A stretch of 64,000 nucleotides of DNA from Gryganskiella cystojenkinii (Eukaryota > Mortierellomycota > Mortierellomycetes > Mortierellales > Mortierellaceae). The position numbers and the translations under genes are program-made. Of the stretch, positions 61,678 through 64,000 are shown in pieces (within the stretch, counting starts at the first letter, position 1; every line of letters starts with the position of its first letter). The stretch spans positions 1 through 64,000 of the forward strand of contig JAAAIG010000071.1 of the NCBI GenBank assembly GCA_015852425.1, written 5' to 3'. Under the pieces are notes generated by a model, which was not told where the DNA came from, did not search any database, and saw only the letters and a program-made list of their open reading frames with translations.

Positions 61678-64000
61678 ATGGTTATCTCTTGTGCTATATG
61701 CGCTCTGCTGTGTCCACTTCCATCTAGAACTCGCGACAAATTGCACGGCAGGAATATTGAATTACCATCTCCTCCAACATGTGCTGTAAAGCCCGATATT
61801 AAGATTAATATCCACGGCGATGAGGTAGTTGATAACTACGCCTGGCTCAGAGATAGAGAGAATCCCGAGGGTAAGAAAACTGTGTCACCAAAACAGAATC
61901 TGCTGACTGGAATGCAGGTGTTATTCGACGATGACTGACCAACACTTTCTTACACCAGTACTGAAATATATTGATGACGAGAATCAGTATGCCCTTGCAG
62001 CCCTGAGTCATACCGCTCCCCTACAAAAGCTCCTCTACAACGAATTCGTGTCTCGACTGGATGCAGACGAAGAGTCTGCCAGGGTGATGCTCGCGGATGG
62101 ATGGAGCTATTACTCCAAATCTCAGGTCGGACTCGAGTACCGTCTTCACTGCCGCGCTATTTTGAACGCCCAGGCTGGAGCATATGAGGACGAGCAGGTT
62201 TACTTGGATGAGAATGAAATCGCACAAAGTCCCGAGTACACGGACTCGACCTACTTTCGGGTCGGATTTCTGCGCCATTCTCCAGACTGCCGCATCTTAG
62301 CTTACGGTGTCGATGGATCTGGAAATGAACAAATGACGACGCACTTCAAGGACGTTGAAACAGGTGCGATCCTTCCAGACAAGCTATCCAATATTTATGA
62401 GAATCTTGAATTCTCGTCCTGTGGTCGATTTGTCTACTACCTGACCTTAGTACCGGAGACAGAAAGGGCTTATAGGTTGTATCGACACATCTTGGGAACA
62501 CCAGTCAATCAGGATCAGCTCCTATACGAGGAAACCGACGAGATGTTTTGCTTGACATTAACCAAGTCTGGCGACGGAAAGTTCTTGTTGATCAACTCTG
62601 CGGCTCAGGTGACAAGTGAGACCTTATTCTTACACGCGGATGCTGAAGACGATGTGCGGCTTGGAGTGATTATGCCTCGTAAAGATGGGATCACGTATTC
62701 CGCAGAGTCGCACGACGGCAACTACTTCTTTGTCCTGACAAATGAGGATTCGAAAAACAACTGGCTCTTCCGGACACCAGCACCAAAACGCCGTGAGCCC
62801 GCTGCCGATCTAGTGTCGTTGCGAGAGACCGTGATTCCTCATCGGGACTTTGTACTGATTGAGGACTTTCAAGTCAGGAGGCGTCATCTCGTGGTCTTTG
62901 AGCGGTCCAATTGTCACCAAAATGTACGTGTCATCGAGTTGGCACCGGCAGACGCCGCCCGACCCGAAGCCCCGCCTTGCTCGATTGGTCTGCAGCCAGG
63001 TCCGTTTGATAAATATCATTACGTTTCCTTCTCCGAAACCGTTTATTCACTTTTGCCTGCATCTGTGAACGAAGAGGTCTCGAACCTGAGCAAGATGACG
63101 CTTTTCGACACGAACGTCCTAAGATTCACATACTCGAGTCTAGTGCAGCCCCGTCAAGTAATCGACTACAATATGGATACACGAGACTCTCTTGTGGTCC
63201 ACACAGAAAAGATCGCGGGCACTCCTGAGTACGACCCCTACAACTATGAACAACTCCGATTGTTCTCAACCGGAATTGATGGCACAGCTGTCCCCATGTC
63301 GATTGTTTATCGAAAAGACTTGATCTCTCAGGACGGTCGAGGACTGGATGCGAATCCGTGCTTGCTCTATACCTATGGTGCTTACGGAAGTTGTACCGAT
63401 CCAGTGTTCTCGACTCAAAGACTCAGCCTGTTAGATCGTGGATTTATCTATGCGATAGCCCATGTCCGTGGAGGGAGTGATATGGGCATGGGATGGTACG
63501 AAGAAGGCAAGCTAGGGAAGAAACCAAACACCTTTCTGGACTTTATCAGCTGTGCTGAGTATCTGATAAAGGTAAGGACGCACTGAAAAGACGCTCCTTG
63601 TTCAATGAAAAGTCTTTAGAAGCTGACTGGACCGGTTGATCCACGTGTTTTAATAGGAAGGATATACATCTCCAGAAAAGCTTGCAATATACGGTCGATC
63701 CGCTGGAGGCCTTATGATTGGAGCTGTGGTGAACATGCGGCCTGATTTGTTCAAGACTGTGCTGACTGAGGTGCCGTTTGTGGATGTAGTCAACACGATG
63801 TTGGACTCCTCGATCCCTTGGACTGCATTCGAGTGGGAGGAATGGGGAAACCCCGTCGAGCCTGCTATTTATCAAATCATGAAGCAGTACTGCCCGTATT
63901 CGAATGTCCGGCCGCAAAGATACCCAAATATGCTCGTTCTAGGAGGTATGAATGATCCCCGCGTCGCCTTTTTTGAACCCTTGAAATGGGTGGCGAAGCT
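61678..64000 (+). CDS. S9 family peptidase, oligopeptidase-B-like (partial, runs off the right edge)
   Basis: Serine peptidase cleaving short peptides, probably after basic residues. Exons 61678–61870, 61959–63571 and 63657–64000+ join in frame to at least 716 aa. The N-terminal part has the family lead-in HGDEVVDNYAWLRDRENPEV and then a beta-propeller. The catalytic alpha/beta-hydrolase shows LYTYGAYGSCTDPVFS, AHVRGGSDMGMGWYEEGK, the nucleophile elbow YGRSAGGLMIGA and the acid region GGMNDPRVAFFEP. The His of the triad lies beyond the window. The start is uncertain. ATG 61678 gives a hydrophobic Cys-rich opening (MVISCAICALLC), but the frame is also open upstream to a splice acceptor at 61649 that could attach the preceding Ser/Pro-rich segment. 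Confidence 0.9.

Overview
This window looks like nuclear DNA of an early-diverging filamentous fungus. Genes are dense and carry many short GT–AG introns (about 60–110 bp, with CTAAC/CTGAC-like branch sites). The spacers hold long T or pyrimidine runs. Many proteins contain long Gln-, Ser- or Asn-rich disordered stretches. Mortierellomycotina (Mortierella and relatives) is my best guess. It rests on overall style and on the presence of a FANCD2 gene, not on a database match.

Layout, left to right. 0.2–6.5 kb: a pentatricopeptide-repeat protein (+) converges on mitochondrial aconitase (−, 8 exons including an 18-nt microexon). 7.0 kb: tRNA-Asp(GTC). 7.3–12.5 kb: a very large disordered protein of unknown function (−). 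14.2–16.9 kb: ribosomal protein eL42 and tRNA-His guanylyltransferase (both −). 17.8–22.7 kb: a coiled-coil/disordered protein and a multi-span membrane protein (both +). 22.7–28.9 kb: more than 6 kb with no convincing gene, leading into an NDT80/PhoG-type transcription factor (28.9–32.6 kb, +). 32.9–36.8 kb: NAA35/Mak10, the NatC acetyltransferase auxiliary subunit (11 exons, +). 37.2–38.5 kb: a MIR-domain protein (+). 39.5 kb: a tiny secreted cysteine-rich protein with a TATA box and a leader intron. 40.1–42.8 kb: ChaC-type gamma-glutamylcyclotransferase and a membrane-anchored UMP-CMP kinase (both −). 43.0 kb: tRNA-Glu(CTC) (−). 43.4–46.0 kb: a Gln-rich unknown protein (+), tail to tail with FANCD2 (46.1–52.7 kb, −, 22 exons). 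FANCD2 is divergent from a PXA-RGS-PX-nexin_C protein of the Mdm1/SNX13 family (53.2–59.5 kb, +). 59.8–60.5 kb: a broken ABCG transporter remnant (−). 60.7–64.0 kb: an S/P-rich segment and an oligopeptidase-B-like S9 peptidase (+) cut by the right edge.

This is mostly a housekeeping neighbourhood with no operon-like logic. Exon joins were worked out by hand from splice sites and frame. For aconitase, eL42 (apart from its ATG exon), Thg1, NDT80, NAA35, ChaC, UMP-CMP kinase, FANCD2 and Mdm1, every join keeps frame and yields family-typical sequence. The most notable items are the intact fungal FANCD2 with its ubiquitin-acceptor motif, the small secreted Cys-rich peptide, a 13-bp element shared upstream of both tRNA genes, and a possible fusion ahead of the S9 peptidase.
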